DNA of 64,000 nt, taken from NCBI RefSeq assembly GCF_024594815.1, contig NZ_JANJOU010000001.1, positions 496,001 to 560,000 on the forward strand, given 5' to 3'. Under the pieces are notes generated by a model that made no database searches, had not been told where the DNA came from, and saw only the letters and a list, made by a program, of their open reading frames with translations. Below, piece after piece: positions 40,308 through 50,051 of this stretch. Position numbers and translations under genes: made by a program. Position 1 is the stretch's first letter. Every line of letters begins with the position of its first letter. The stretch comes from Roseomonas populi. Lineage in GTDB: Bacteria; Pseudomonadota; Alphaproteobacteria; Acetobacterales; Acetobacteraceae.

Positions 40308-41147
40308 ATGGAACCGCGGGTGGAACGGCTCGCCGCCTTCTCGGATGGGGAGGTCGGCGGGAACCCTGCCGGGGTCGTTGTCGGCCCTGCCCTGCCCGGC
40401 GCGGATGCCATGCAGGCGATCGCGGCGGAGGTGGGCTATTCCGAGACCGCTTTCGCCGCACCTGACGGGGACGGCTGGCGCGTCCGCTACTTCGCCCCGG
40501 CGATGGAGGTGCCCTTCTGCGGCCATGCGACGATCGCCTTGGGGGCGGCGCTCGCGATACGGAGGGGCGACGGGGTCTTCCCGCTGGTCCTCAACGAGGG
40601 CCGGATCACGGTGGAGGGCCGCCGCACCGGCACGGGCCTGGCCGCCGCCCTGCAATCCCCGCCGACGCGCAGCCGGCCGGCCGGGCCGGATCTCGCGGCG
40701 GAGGCGCTGACGCTGTTCGGCTACCGCCCCGGGGACCTCGACCTCCGCCTTCCTCCCTCCATCGCGGAGGCGGGCGCTCGCCATCTGGTCCTGGCCCTGC
40801 GGGACCGGGCCGCGCTGGCGGCCATGCGCTACGACCAGGAGGCGGGCCGGGCGATGATGGCGGCGAACGGGCTTGTGACGATCAGCCTCGTCCATGCCGA
40901 GACGCCCCGGCTCTTCCACGCCCGCAACCCCTTCGCCGCCGGCGGGGTCTATGAGGATCCTGCGACCGGTGCCGCGGCGGCGGCCCTGGGGGGCCTGCTG
41001 CGCGATCTCGGCTGGCCCCATGGCGGCGGGATCGAGATCCGGCAGGGCGAAGACATGGGCGCGCCGTCGCGCCTGCGCGCGGCGATCACGGGCGAGCCCG
41101 GTGCCAGCATCCGCGTCTCGGGCGAGGTCAGGGTCATCCCCGGCTGA
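40308..41147 (+). CDS. PhzF-family isomerase-like protein
   Basis: A 279-residue protein of the PhzF/diaminopimelate-epimerase fold. GNPAGVVVG, GYSETAFAAP with the catalytic-type Glu, FAPAMEVPFCGHATIALGAAL and the C-terminal VYEDPATGAAAAALGG are the family signatures. PhzF isomerises an intermediate in phenazine synthesis, but most homologues occur without other phz genes, as here. The ATG at 40308 is used. It is convergent with pyrE with a 13-base gap. Confidence 0.9.
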   Translation: MEPRVERLAAFSDGEVGGNPAGVVVGPALPGADAMQAIAAEVGYSETAFAAPDGDGWRVRYFAPAMEVPFCGHATIALGAALAIRRGDGVFPLVLNEGRITVEGRRTGTGLAAALQSPPTRSRPAGPDLAAEALTLFGYRPGDLDLRLPPSIAEAGARHLVLALRDRAALAAMRYDQEAGRAMMAANGLVTISLVHAETPRLFHARNPFAAGGVYEDPATGAAAAALGGLLRDLGWPHGGGIEIRQGEDMGAPSRLRAAITGEPGASIRVSGEVRVIPG

Positions 41148-41160
41148 GCCGGGGTCAGCG

Positions 41161-41829
41161 TCAGAGCGCCGGCCGCGCCAGCGTCGCCCGCCCGCCATGC
41201 GCGGCCGACCATCCCACCGGGTCCGCCAGGAAGGCGCCCAGCACCGCCCGGTCCGCCTCCGGCAGGGCGGCCGCGCCTTCCACGGCCAGCACGTCCCGCC
41301 AGCTCGCCAGCGCCACCAGTTCCAGCCCGAGATGCGCCATCCGCTCGGCGCCGCCGGGAAAGGTGCCGTGGTGGAAGAGGCAGAGGGCGTGCGTCACCTC
41401 CGCCCCGGCCGAACGCAGCCCCCGCGTGAAGGCGGTCTTGCTGCTGCCATCCGTCATCAGGTCGTCCACCAGCAGCACGCGCATCCCCTCGACCGTCCCG
41501 CCCTCAACCTGGGCATTGCGGCCGATGCCCAGGGGGCGCTTGCGAACATAGCGCAGCGGCAGGTCCAGCGCCTCGGCCAGCCAGGCGGCCCAGGGAATGC
41601 CCGCCGTTTCCGCGCCCGCCAGGGCCTCGGGCGCTTCCGGCAGGGCGGAGCGGATGGCCTCGGCGGCCATGGATACGGCCGCGCGGCGCAGGGCGGGATC
41701 GCCGATCAGCAGGCGCACATCGACATAGGCGGGGCTGGCCCAGCCGGCGGCGAGGATGAAGGGCTGCTCGTGGCTCACCCGCACCGCGCAGCCTTCCAGC
41801 AGCAGCCGCGCCATCCGGTCCCCGCTCAC
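41161..41829 (-). CDS. pyrE: Orotate phosphoribosyltransferase
   Basis: A 222-residue type I phosphoribosyltransferase joining orotate to PRPP. RVLLVDDLMTDGSSK is the PRPP-binding loop in the alphaproteobacterial form, YVRKRPLGIGRNAQVEG is the flexible catalytic loop with Lys/Arg, and PFILAAGWASPAYVD is an early substrate block. It starts at GTG 41829, overlapping the amidohydrolase stop by four bases. It ends the pyrK-pyrD-hydrolase-pyrE operon. Confidence 0.92.
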   Translation of the reverse strand: MSGDRMARLLLEGCAVRVSHEQPFILAAGWASPAYVDVRLLIGDPALRRAAVSMAAEAIRSALPEAPEALAGAETAGIPWAAWLAEALDLPLRYVRKRPLGIGRNAQVEGGTVEGMRVLLVDDLMTDGSSKTAFTRGLRSAGAEVTHALCLFHHGTFPGGAERMAHLGLELVALASWRDVLAVEGAAALPEADRAVLGAFLADPVGWSAAHGGRATLARPAL

Positions 41830-43115
41830 GCCGCGATCTCGCGCAGGGTGCGGGCCAGCAGCTCGGCGCCGACGAGGAAGTCGTCCAGTTCCATCGCCTC
41901 GTGCGGGTTGTGGGACCCGTTCTGGTTGCGGATGAAGATCATGGCGCTCGGCACTCCCGCCCCGGCGAAGACGGCGGCGTCGTGCCCGGCGCCGCTGGGC
42001 ACCGGCTCGTCCGGCTGGCCCATGGCACGCAGGCCGGCCCGAAGCCGCCCGATCAACCCCTCATCCATCCGGGCGGGCGCCGTGTCCAGGCGGCGGTCGA
42101 AGCGGAACTCCACGCCGCGCTCCTCCGCGATCCCCGCGCATTCCGAGAGGAAGAGGTCGTAGAAGGCCTCCAGCACCTCCGTGCTCTGGCTCCGCGCCTC
42201 AAGGGAAAAGCGCAGGCGGCCGGGGATGCGGGCCAGGGCGTGCTCGGCGGGATCGGTGCCGATGATGCCGGTGGTCACCACCAGGTCCCGCCCACGCTCC
42301 AGCAGGGTGCGCCAGTGGCGGTCCAGCCGGGTGATGAGCTCGGCCGTGGCGAAGACGGCGTCGTGGCGCAGCCAGCGCGGGATGGCGCCGGAATGCCCGG
42401 CCTCCCCGATGCACTCGATGGCACGGTGGCGGATGTTGCCGCGGATGCCCGTGACGACCGCCACAGGCAGGTTCCGGGCGATCAGCACCGGTCCCTGCTC
42501 GATATGGATCTCCAGCCAGCAGGCGAGGGAGGCGGGGTCCAGCAGCGCCTCGCCCCGCGCTACGCGGTCGGCCTCCACGCCCGCATCCCGCATGGATTCG
42601 AGCAGCGGGCGGCCGGTCACGACGTGCGGCGTCGCCAGGTCCTCCGGCGAGAGGCGGCCGAAGAGGGCGGAAGAGCCCATATAGGCCCGGCCGAACCAGG
42701 CGCTCTCCTCCCCGCGCAGGGCCATCAGGCGGATCGGGCGGGTGGGCCGGAAGCCCTCGGCCTTGAAGCGCGCCAGGGCCATGAGCCCAGCCACCACGCC
42801 CGCCGCGCCGTCGAAATTGCCGCCCTGGGGCACTGAATCGAGGTGTGAGCCGCAGGCAGCGGCCGGAAGTGACGGATCGCGGCCCGGCAGGGTGACGACG
42901 AGGTTCGCGCCCGCGTCCCGCGCCGTCTCCAGGCCGAGCGCGCGCGCCTCCTCCTCCACGATGTCCAGCGCGAGGGATTCGCCCGCGCCGTAGCTCTCGC
43001 GGGTGATGCCCACGCCGTCGAAGGAGGTTTCGCGCAGCCTGTCGAACAGGCGCTCGGCCAGGGCGCGGTCCAGCGCCGGTTCCAGCGCCGCGCTCAAGAT
43101 ACCGGCTCCGTCCAT
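41826..43115 (-). CDS. Zn-dependent hydrolase, hydantoinase/carbamoylase family (M20-like)
   Basis: A 429-residue amidohydrolase. Metal-binding and family motifs are in order: GSHLDSVPQGGNFDGAAGV, the LRGEESAWFG Glu pair, LEIHIEQGPVL, and the C-terminal PSGAGHDAA and HNPHEAM. This group includes N-carbamoyl-amino acid hydrolases, beta-ureidopropionase and allantoate or ureidoglycolate amidohydrolases. It lies between pyrD and pyrE, overlapping pyrD by 22 bases. An N-carbamoyl compound of pyrimidine metabolism is the natural guess for its substrate. The ATG at 43115 has GGAG upstream. Confidence 0.88.
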   Translation of the reverse strand: MDGAGILSAALEPALDRALAERLFDRLRETSFDGVGITRESYGAGESLALDIVEEEARALGLETARDAGANLVVTLPGRDPSLPAAACGSHLDSVPQGGNFDGAAGVVAGLMALARFKAEGFRPTRPIRLMALRGEESAWFGRAYMGSSALFGRLSPEDLATPHVVTGRPLLESMRDAGVEADRVARGEALLDPASLACWLEIHIEQGPVLIARNLPVAVVTGIRGNIRHRAIECIGEAGHSGAIPRWLRHDAVFATAELITRLDRHWRTLLERGRDLVVTTGIIGTDPAEHALARIPGRLRFSLEARSQSTEVLEAFYDLFLSECAGIAEERGVEFRFDRRLDTAPARMDEGLIGRLRAGLRAMGQPDEPVPSGAGHDAAVFAGAGVPSAMIFIRNQNGSHNPHEAMELDDFLVGAELLARTLREIAA

Positions 43116-44056
43116 TCCAGCTCCGCCTCGTCCGTTTCCTCGCGGTTGATGGCGCCCGTCAGCTCCGCCACGCGGGCGATGCCGCGCGCGGCGCAGAAGC
43201 GGTCCAGCCCGTCGATCACCGCTTCCATCGCGCCGGGCTGGATGAAGGTGGCGGTGCCCACCTGCACCGCCGCGGCGCCGGCCACCATGTACTCCGCCGC
43301 GTCCTCGGCGGTGGAGATTCCGCCGCAGCCGATCACGGGAATGCGGACGCTGCGCGCGGCCTGGTAGACCTGCCGCAGCACGATGGGCTTGATGGCGGGG
43401 CCGGAGAGACCGCCCATCACGTTGCCCAGGCGCGGGCGGAAGGTGTTCAGGTCCACCGACATGGCCAGGATGGTGTTCGCCACCACCAGCGCATCCGCCC
43501 CGGCCGCCTCCGCGGCGCGGGAGACCTCGGGGATGTCGCCGGTGTTCGGCGTCAGCTTCGCCCAGACCGGCAGCTTCGTCGCCGCGCGGATGCGGCGCAT
43601 CACCGCCTCGGTGGAATCGGCGCGCATCGCGAAGGCGCGGCCGTCCTCCTCGATGTTCGGGCAGGAGATGTTGGCCTCGATCGCCGCGACGCCGGGCACC
43701 GAGACCTCGGCGGCGAGACTGGCGAAGCCCTCGGCCGTCGGCGCGGAGATGCTGACCACCAGCGGCGGCGCGAAACGGCGCATCTCCGGCAGCGTGTGCT
43801 CCAGGAAATAGGGCACGCCCTTGGAGGGGATGCCGATGGCGTTCAGCATCCCGCCCGAAACCTCCGCCACGCGGGGCAGCGGGTTTCCCGCGCGCAGCTC
43901 GCGCGTGATCGTCTTCGTCACCAGCGCGCCGAGCCTGTCCAGGTTGGCGGCCAGGGCCAGTCCCTCCGCGAAGGTGCCGGAGGCCGGCATCACGGGATTG
44001 GCGAGGGTCAGCCCGCCGATGCTGACGGAAAGATCGGTCATGCTTCCCTGGATCAT
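43094..44056 (-). CDS. pyrD: Dihydroorotate dehydrogenase, class 1B catalytic subunit-like
   Basis: A 320-residue flavoprotein oxidising dihydroorotate to orotate. NPVMPASGTFAEG near the N-terminus, ANISCPNIEEDGRAF with the class 1 catalytic Cys, KLTPNTGDIPEVSRAA and VIGCGGISTAEDAAEYM identify class 1 rather than the membrane-bound class 2 enzyme usual in proteobacteria. It follows pyrK with an ATGA overlap at 44056. A second in-frame ATG at 44041 has AGGGA upstream and gives the more standard N-terminus. It needs PyrK to pass electrons to NAD+. Confidence 0.9.
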   Translation of the reverse strand: MIQGSMTDLSVSIGGLTLANPVMPASGTFAEGLALAANLDRLGALVTKTITRELRAGNPLPRVAEVSGGMLNAIGIPSKGVPYFLEHTLPEMRRFAPPLVVSISAPTAEGFASLAAEVSVPGVAAIEANISCPNIEEDGRAFAMRADSTEAVMRRIRAATKLPVWAKLTPNTGDIPEVSRAAEAAGADALVVANTILAMSVDLNTFRPRLGNVMGGLSGPAIKPIVLRQVYQAARSVRIPVIGCGGISTAEDAAEYMVAGAAAVQVGTATFIQPGAMEAVIDGLDRFCAARGIARVAELTGAINREETDEAELEWTEPVS

Positions 44057-44874
44057 GCCACCGCCTCCAGCATGTCGAAGACCGGGCCGTCCCAGCAGAC
44101 GCGCTTGTGGACGGTCTCGCCCCCCACCTCGAAATCGCGCACGCAGCAGAAGCACATGCCCAGGCCGCAGGCCATCTGCTGCTCCATCGCCACCTGGCCG
44201 GGGATGCCGAACTCACGCGCCAGGCGCTGCTGCACGCGCAGCAGTCGGGCGGAGCCGCAGGTGAGGAAGGCATTGGCCCGACCCTCCGCCACCAGCCCGC
44301 GCAGCAGGCGCTCCACATGGGCGGGGCCGCTGGTCCCTTCCTGGTCCGTCACGGCGATCACCTCCGCGCCCTGGTCACGGAACAGGGCGTCGGAGACGAC
44401 CAGCTCCGGCCGCCGTGCGCTGAGCACGGCCGTCACGCCGATCCCTGCCGCCCGCGCTGCGCGGGCCAGCGGCGCAAGGGTGGCCAGCCCCGCCCCGCGC
44501 CCGACCACAACGATGTTCCGCCAACCGCAGTCCAGCGTGAAGCCGCGCCCCAGCGGCCCCATGATGTCCAGCTCGTCACCCGGAGCGAGGGTGGAGAGCC
44601 CGCGCGTGCCCGCGCCCGTGACCTTGTAGAGGAACTCCACCGTGCCCGCCGCCGGATCGGCGCCGTAGAGGCTCATCGGCCGGCGCAGGAAGGGTGCCTC
44701 CCCCGGCGGGGCGGGGCAGAGGAGCTGGAAGAACTGCCCGGGCCTTGCCGCCGTGGCGCGCGGCCCGGCGTGCAGGATCAGGTGCCGGTACTCGGCGTTG
44801 AGCGCGGCGTGGACGATCACCTCCGCCGGTTCGGCGGAAACGGGGCGCATCACGGGCGCGGCGGTGTTGGGCAT
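44053..44874 (-). CDS. pyrK: Dihydroorotate dehydrogenase electron-transfer subunit
   Basis: A 273-residue FAD and 2Fe-2S protein. PGQFFQLLCP and PFLRRPMSLYG bind FAD, NIVVVGRGAGLATLAPLARAA is the NAD domain, and QQMACGLGMCFCC followed by a late VCWDGPVF holds the iron-sulfur Cys. It partners class 1B PyrD. The ATG at 44874 has GAGAGG upstream; an upstream GTG at 44907 is less likely. It is the first gene of the operon and divergent from a LysR regulator, which probably controls it. Confidence 0.92.
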   Translation of the reverse strand: MPNTAAPVMRPVSAEPAEVIVHAALNAEYRHLILHAGPRATAARPGQFFQLLCPAPPGEAPFLRRPMSLYGADPAAGTVEFLYKVTGAGTRGLSTLAPGDELDIMGPLGRGFTLDCGWRNIVVVGRGAGLATLAPLARAARAAGIGVTAVLSARRPELVVSDALFRDQGAEVIAVTDQEGTSGPAHVERLLRGLVAEGRANAFLTCGSARLLRVQQRLAREFGIPGQVAMEQQMACGLGMCFCCVRDFEVGGETVHKRVCWDGPVFDMLEAVA

Positions 44875-44950
44875 GGCGGCCTCTCGAACCAAGGAGGCAT
44901 GTGACACCCGGAAGGCCCGCTCGCAAAAGCAGAGAATTTCGGGCAGGCTG

Positions 44951-44965
44951 ATGCCGACATGGCAT
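44951..44965. promoter_or_regulatory. LysR-type T-N11-A palindrome over the regulator start codon
   Basis: ATGCC-GACAT-GGCAT is a perfect 5-base-arm dyad with the T-N11-A spacing typical of LysR-type regulator binding sites. It overlaps the ATG of the LysR gene (44959) in the 84-base region shared with pyrK, consistent with autoregulation and control of the pyr operon. Confidence 0.5.
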
Positions 44966-45888
44966 CACCCGCCGGCTTCCGCATCCACGCCCCCGCCCTG
45001 CCCTACTTCGACGCCGTCCGCCGTGCCGGCTCGATCCGGGAAGCGGCGCGGCGGCTGAACATCGCCTCCTCCGCCGTGAACCGGCAGGTGCTGAAGCTGG
45101 AGGAGGAACTAGGCGCCAAGCTGTTCGAGCGCCTGCCCGGCGGACTGCGCCTGACCGCGGCGGGAGAGGTGCTGGCCGGGCACGTCGCTACCGTCCTGCG
45201 CGACGCGGAGCGGGCGCGGGGGGAGCTGGACGGGCTGCGAGGCCTCCGCACTGGTCATGTGGAGCTGGCGACGCTGGAGGGGTTGTGCCACCGGATCGTG
45301 CCGGAGGCCCTGGCCGCACTGGCGGAGCGCCACCCGCGCGTGACGGTCAGCACCGCTATCCAGGGCAGCGCCGCCATCCCGGATGCCGTGCTGGCGGGCG
45401 ACGCCCATCTGGGCCTTGCGTTCGAGGTGCGCCGACGGCCCGGGCTGCGGCAGCTGGCGGCCGTGACCCTGGAACTCGGCGCCGTGGTGCCGCCCGACCA
45501 CCCGCTGGGGGGCCGCCCCACGATCGGGCTGGGCGACTGCGCGGGATCGCCCCTGATCCTGCCCCGCGGCAACTTCGCCAATCGCGGGCAGATCGACGAG
45601 TTGCTCGTCGGCAGCGGCGGCGTGCGGCACGAGGCCGGTTCCGTGGAGCTGATGAAGGGCATGGTCCTGCGCGGCCTGGGCATAGCCTTCATGACCCGCG
45701 TGGGCCTGGAGACGGAACTGGAGGCGGGGCGGCTGGTGCATGTCCCCCTGCGCCAGGGGCGGGAGGCCGTGCGGAGCACCCTCGGCCTCTACGCGCGGAC
45801 GGGAACGGCCATGCCCGCGGCCGCCGGCGCCTTCGCCTCCCACCTGGCGGATGCCATGGCCCGGCTGCACGGGCCGCGTTCCCCCTAG
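44959..45888 (+). CDS. LysR-family transcriptional regulator
   Basis: A 309-residue regulator. Residues of about 13-72 are the winged HTH (YFDAVRRAGSIREAARRLNI, SAVNRQVLKLEEELGAKLFER), followed by the linker helix and a periplasmic-binding-like effector domain. It is divergently transcribed from pyrK-pyrD-hydrolase-pyrE, the classic arrangement for a LysR activator and its target. The effector could be a pyrimidine or carbamoyl compound, but this is inference. Confidence 0.93.
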   Translation: MASPAGFRIHAPALPYFDAVRRAGSIREAARRLNIASSAVNRQVLKLEEELGAKLFERLPGGLRLTAAGEVLAGHVATVLRDAERARGELDGLRGLRTGHVELATLEGLCHRIVPEALAALAERHPRVTVSTAIQGSAAIPDAVLAGDAHLGLAFEVRRRPGLRQLAAVTLELGAVVPPDHPLGGRPTIGLGDCAGSPLILPRGNFANRGQIDELLVGSGGVRHEAGSVELMKGMVLRGLGIAFMTRVGLETELEAGRLVHVPLRQGREAVRSTLGLYARTGTAMPAAAGAFASHLADAMARLHGPRSP

Positions 45889-45933
45889 CGGCACGATTCG
45901 CGTGCCGCCGCACACCCTGGCAATCTGGGGCCG

Positions 45934-46569
45934 ATGACCCGCCCCGCCCCTCAGCCCGACCGGCCCGCCGATCAGGAGGCGGCGCGCGTTGCCTCCTACC
46001 TCGCCGCGCATCCCGGCTTCCTGGCGGAGCGGCCGGCCCTTTACCGCGCCCTGCATCCCCCGGTCCGCGTCCATGGCGAGACCCTGGCCGACCATATGGA
46101 GGCGCTGCTGAGCGCCGCCCGGGCCGAGACCGGGGCGGTGGCCGATGCGGCCCGCGCCGGGCAGGACCTGACCCTCCGCGCCGCCACGGCCGTGACAGCC
46201 CTGATCGGCGCGCCGGATCCGCTGGCCGTGGTTTCCGCCGAATGGCCCGCGCTGCTCGGGCTGGAAAGTGCCGCCCTGGCCGCCGAAGGCCCGCCCTCCC
46301 CCGCCCTGCGCGACCTGCAGCCCGGTGCCATCGCCGAGCTGATGGCCGGGCGCGAGGTGCTGCTGCGCGACGCCCCCGCCGACGCCGCCCTGCACGGGGA
46401 GGCCCAGGCCCTGATCGCCCGCGACGCCCTGGCCCGCCTTCCCGGACCCCGGCCCCGGCTGCTGGTACTGGGCGCGCGTGAGGCAGGGCGGCTGCCGTTG
46501 CGCGGCGCGACCGCCCCGCTGCGCCTGCTGGCCCATGCCTTGGCCCGCGCCCTGGATGGCGCGCCGTGA
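45934..46569 (+). CDS. DUF484 (GAF-like) family protein
   Basis: A 211-residue protein beginning with VASYLAAHPGFLAERPALYRALHPP, which matches DUF484 proteins commonly encoded upstream of xerC. The remainder resembles a degenerate GAF fold. Its stop overlaps the xerC start by four bases (GTGA), supporting co-expression with the recombinase. Molecular role unknown. Confidence 0.85.
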   Translation: MTRPAPQPDRPADQEAARVASYLAAHPGFLAERPALYRALHPPVRVHGETLADHMEALLSAARAETGAVADAARAGQDLTLRAATAVTALIGAPDPLAVVSAEWPALLGLESAALAAEGPPSPALRDLQPGAIAELMAGREVLLRDAPADAALHGEAQALIARDALARLPGPRPRLLVLGAREAGRLPLRGATAPLRLLAHALARALDGAP

Positions 46570-47462
46570 TCGCACCGCTGGCCGCGCGGCAGGCCTTCCT
46601 GGACTGGCTGGTGGGAGAGCGCCGCGCCAGCCCGGAAACGGTGGAGGCCTATGGCCGCGACATCGCCGACCTGCTGGCCTTCCTCACCTCTCACCAGGGC
46701 GGGGAGCCGGACCTCGCCGCGCTGGGGCTGGCCGACCTGCGCGCCTTCCTGGCCCATCGCGCCTCGCAGGGGGTCGGCAACTCGTCCCGCGCGCGGCAGC
46801 TCTCGGCAATCAAGACCTTCCTGCGCTTCCTAGTCCGCCGGCACGGGATGGCGCCGCTGCCGCTCGGCGGGCTGACCGGGCCGCGCCGCAAGCCACCCGT
46901 GCCGCGCGCCCTGACGGAATCCCAGGCCCGCACCGCCGTCACGGACAGCTTCGAGGACAGCCCCGCGCTGGCCGCGCGGAATCAAGCGCTCTTTACCCTT
47001 CTCTACGGCTGCGGCCTCCGCATCTCGGAGGCCCTGGCGCTGAACCTGCGGGATGCCCCGCGTGCCGGCCAGGGCCTGCGGGTGATGGGCAAGGGGAGCA
47101 AGGAACGGGTGGTGCCCGTGCTGCCGGCGGTGGAGGCGGCCATCGCGGAGTGGCTGCGCCACCGCGGCCCGGCCGGGCCGGGCGACCCGCTCTTCACCGG
47201 CGCGAAGGGCGGGCGGCTGGCGGCGACCGTGGCGCAGCGCGCCCTGCAGGACCTGCGCCGCGCGACAGGCCTGCCGGAGCACGCGACGCCCCACGCGCTG
47301 CGCCACTCCTTCGCCACCCACCTGCTGGGCGGCGGCGCGGACCTGCGCGCGATTCAGGAGCTGCTGGGCCATGCCAGCCTGTCCACCACCCAGCGCTACA
47401 CGGCGGTGGACCAAGCGGGGCTGCTGGAAACTTGGCGGCGAGCGCACCCGCGCGCCGATTGA
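46566..47462 (+). CDS. xerC: Tyrosine recombinase XerC
   Basis: A 298-residue site-specific recombinase that resolves chromosome dimers at dif with XerD. The N-terminal SAM-like domain includes AYGRDIADLLAFL. The catalytic residues are Arg152 (GLRISEAL), Lys176 (MGKGSKER), His243 and Arg246 (HALRHSF), His269 (LGHASLSTTQ) and nucleophile Tyr278. It starts at GTG 46566, coupled to the DUF484 gene. It ends six bases from the convergent GNAT gene. Confidence 0.92.
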   Translation: MIAPLAARQAFLDWLVGERRASPETVEAYGRDIADLLAFLTSHQGGEPDLAALGLADLRAFLAHRASQGVGNSSRARQLSAIKTFLRFLVRRHGMAPLPLGGLTGPRRKPPVPRALTESQARTAVTDSFEDSPALAARNQALFTLLYGCGLRISEALALNLRDAPRAGQGLRVMGKGSKERVVPVLPAVEAAIAEWLRHRGPAGPGDPLFTGAKGGRLAATVAQRALQDLRRATGLPEHATPHALRHSFATHLLGGGADLRAIQELLGHASLSTTQRYTAVDQAGLLETWRRAHPRAD

Positions 47463-47468
47463 AAGGCC

Positions 47469-48041
47469 CTACCCCGCCCGCAGCGGCGCGGGCAGGCGCA
47501 GGCCGAGGTTGGTCGGCACCGGCCACTCCTCCCGCACCCGCCGCACCACGCGGAAGCCGGCCGCGATGTAGTTCGGCAGCGCGCGCGGGTGGTCGGCCGT
47601 GCAGGTGTTCACCGTGAGCAGGTTGCAGGAATTGGCCCAGGCGGTGTCGATGGCGTGGCGCAGGAAGGCCCGGCCCATGTGCTGCCCGATGGCATGCGGC
47701 ATGAGCCCGAAATAGGAGAGGTTGGTGGTGCCGTCCCAGCGCCGCTCCAGCTCGTAGAACCCCGCCGGCTCGCCGCCGCGGTACAGGGCGTAGATGGAGA
47801 CGGCAGGGTCGCGCAGGATGGAGGCGATCTTCGCGTCCGGCACGGTGCGGCGCAGCCACCAGCAGTAGTCGCGCCCCACCGTGTCGTACAGGTAGCGGTA
47901 GAAGCCCACGGTGCAGCCTGGCACGGGCACCACGGCGGCATCGGGCGGCAGCGCCGCCGGCGTGTCGGCCGGCGGGTGCTCCATGCGCAGGAACGTGACC
48001 TCAACCTGGACCGGAGTGGTCAAAACCGGAGCCGCCGACAC
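47469..48041 (-). CDS. GNAT-family N-acetyltransferase
   Basis: A 190-residue acyltransferase. GIGQHMGR-type text appears as [19 protein letters not shown], matching the acetyl-CoA pyrophosphate loop, and [19 protein letters not shown] matches the C-terminal GNAT strand-helix. The frame starts at GTG 48041, directly after the rpoD stop; the internal ATG at 47984 would cut conserved-looking sequence. It is likely the tail of the dnaG-rpoD transcript. Substrate unknown. Confidence 0.82.
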   Translation of the reverse strand: MSAAPVLTTPVQVEVTFLRMEHPPADTPAALPPDAAVVPVPGCTVGFYRYLYDTVGRDYCWWLRRTVPDAKIASILRDPAVSIYALYRGGEPAGFYELERRWDGTTNLSYFGLMPHAIGQHMGRAFLRHAIDTAWANSCNLLTVNTCTADHPRALPNYIAAGFRVVRRVREEWPVPTNLGLRLPAPLRAG

Positions 48042-48042
48042 C

Positions 48043-49980
<1,938 letters not shown>

Positions 49981-50051
49981 GCCACTCTCCCGCCACGGAT
50001 CACGAAACCGGCGGACGATTCTCACCGCCGCCGGAACGAAGCTTCCCTACC

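Noticed and set aside
40308-41147. A phenazine biosynthesis locus suggested by the PhzF homologue
   Set aside because: No other phz genes are present, and lone PhzF-fold proteins are common.
46566-47462. XerC as a phage or integron integrase marking a mobile element
   Set aside because: Length, motif set and the coupled DUF484 gene match chromosomal xerC; no attachment site, tRNA or phage genes are nearby.
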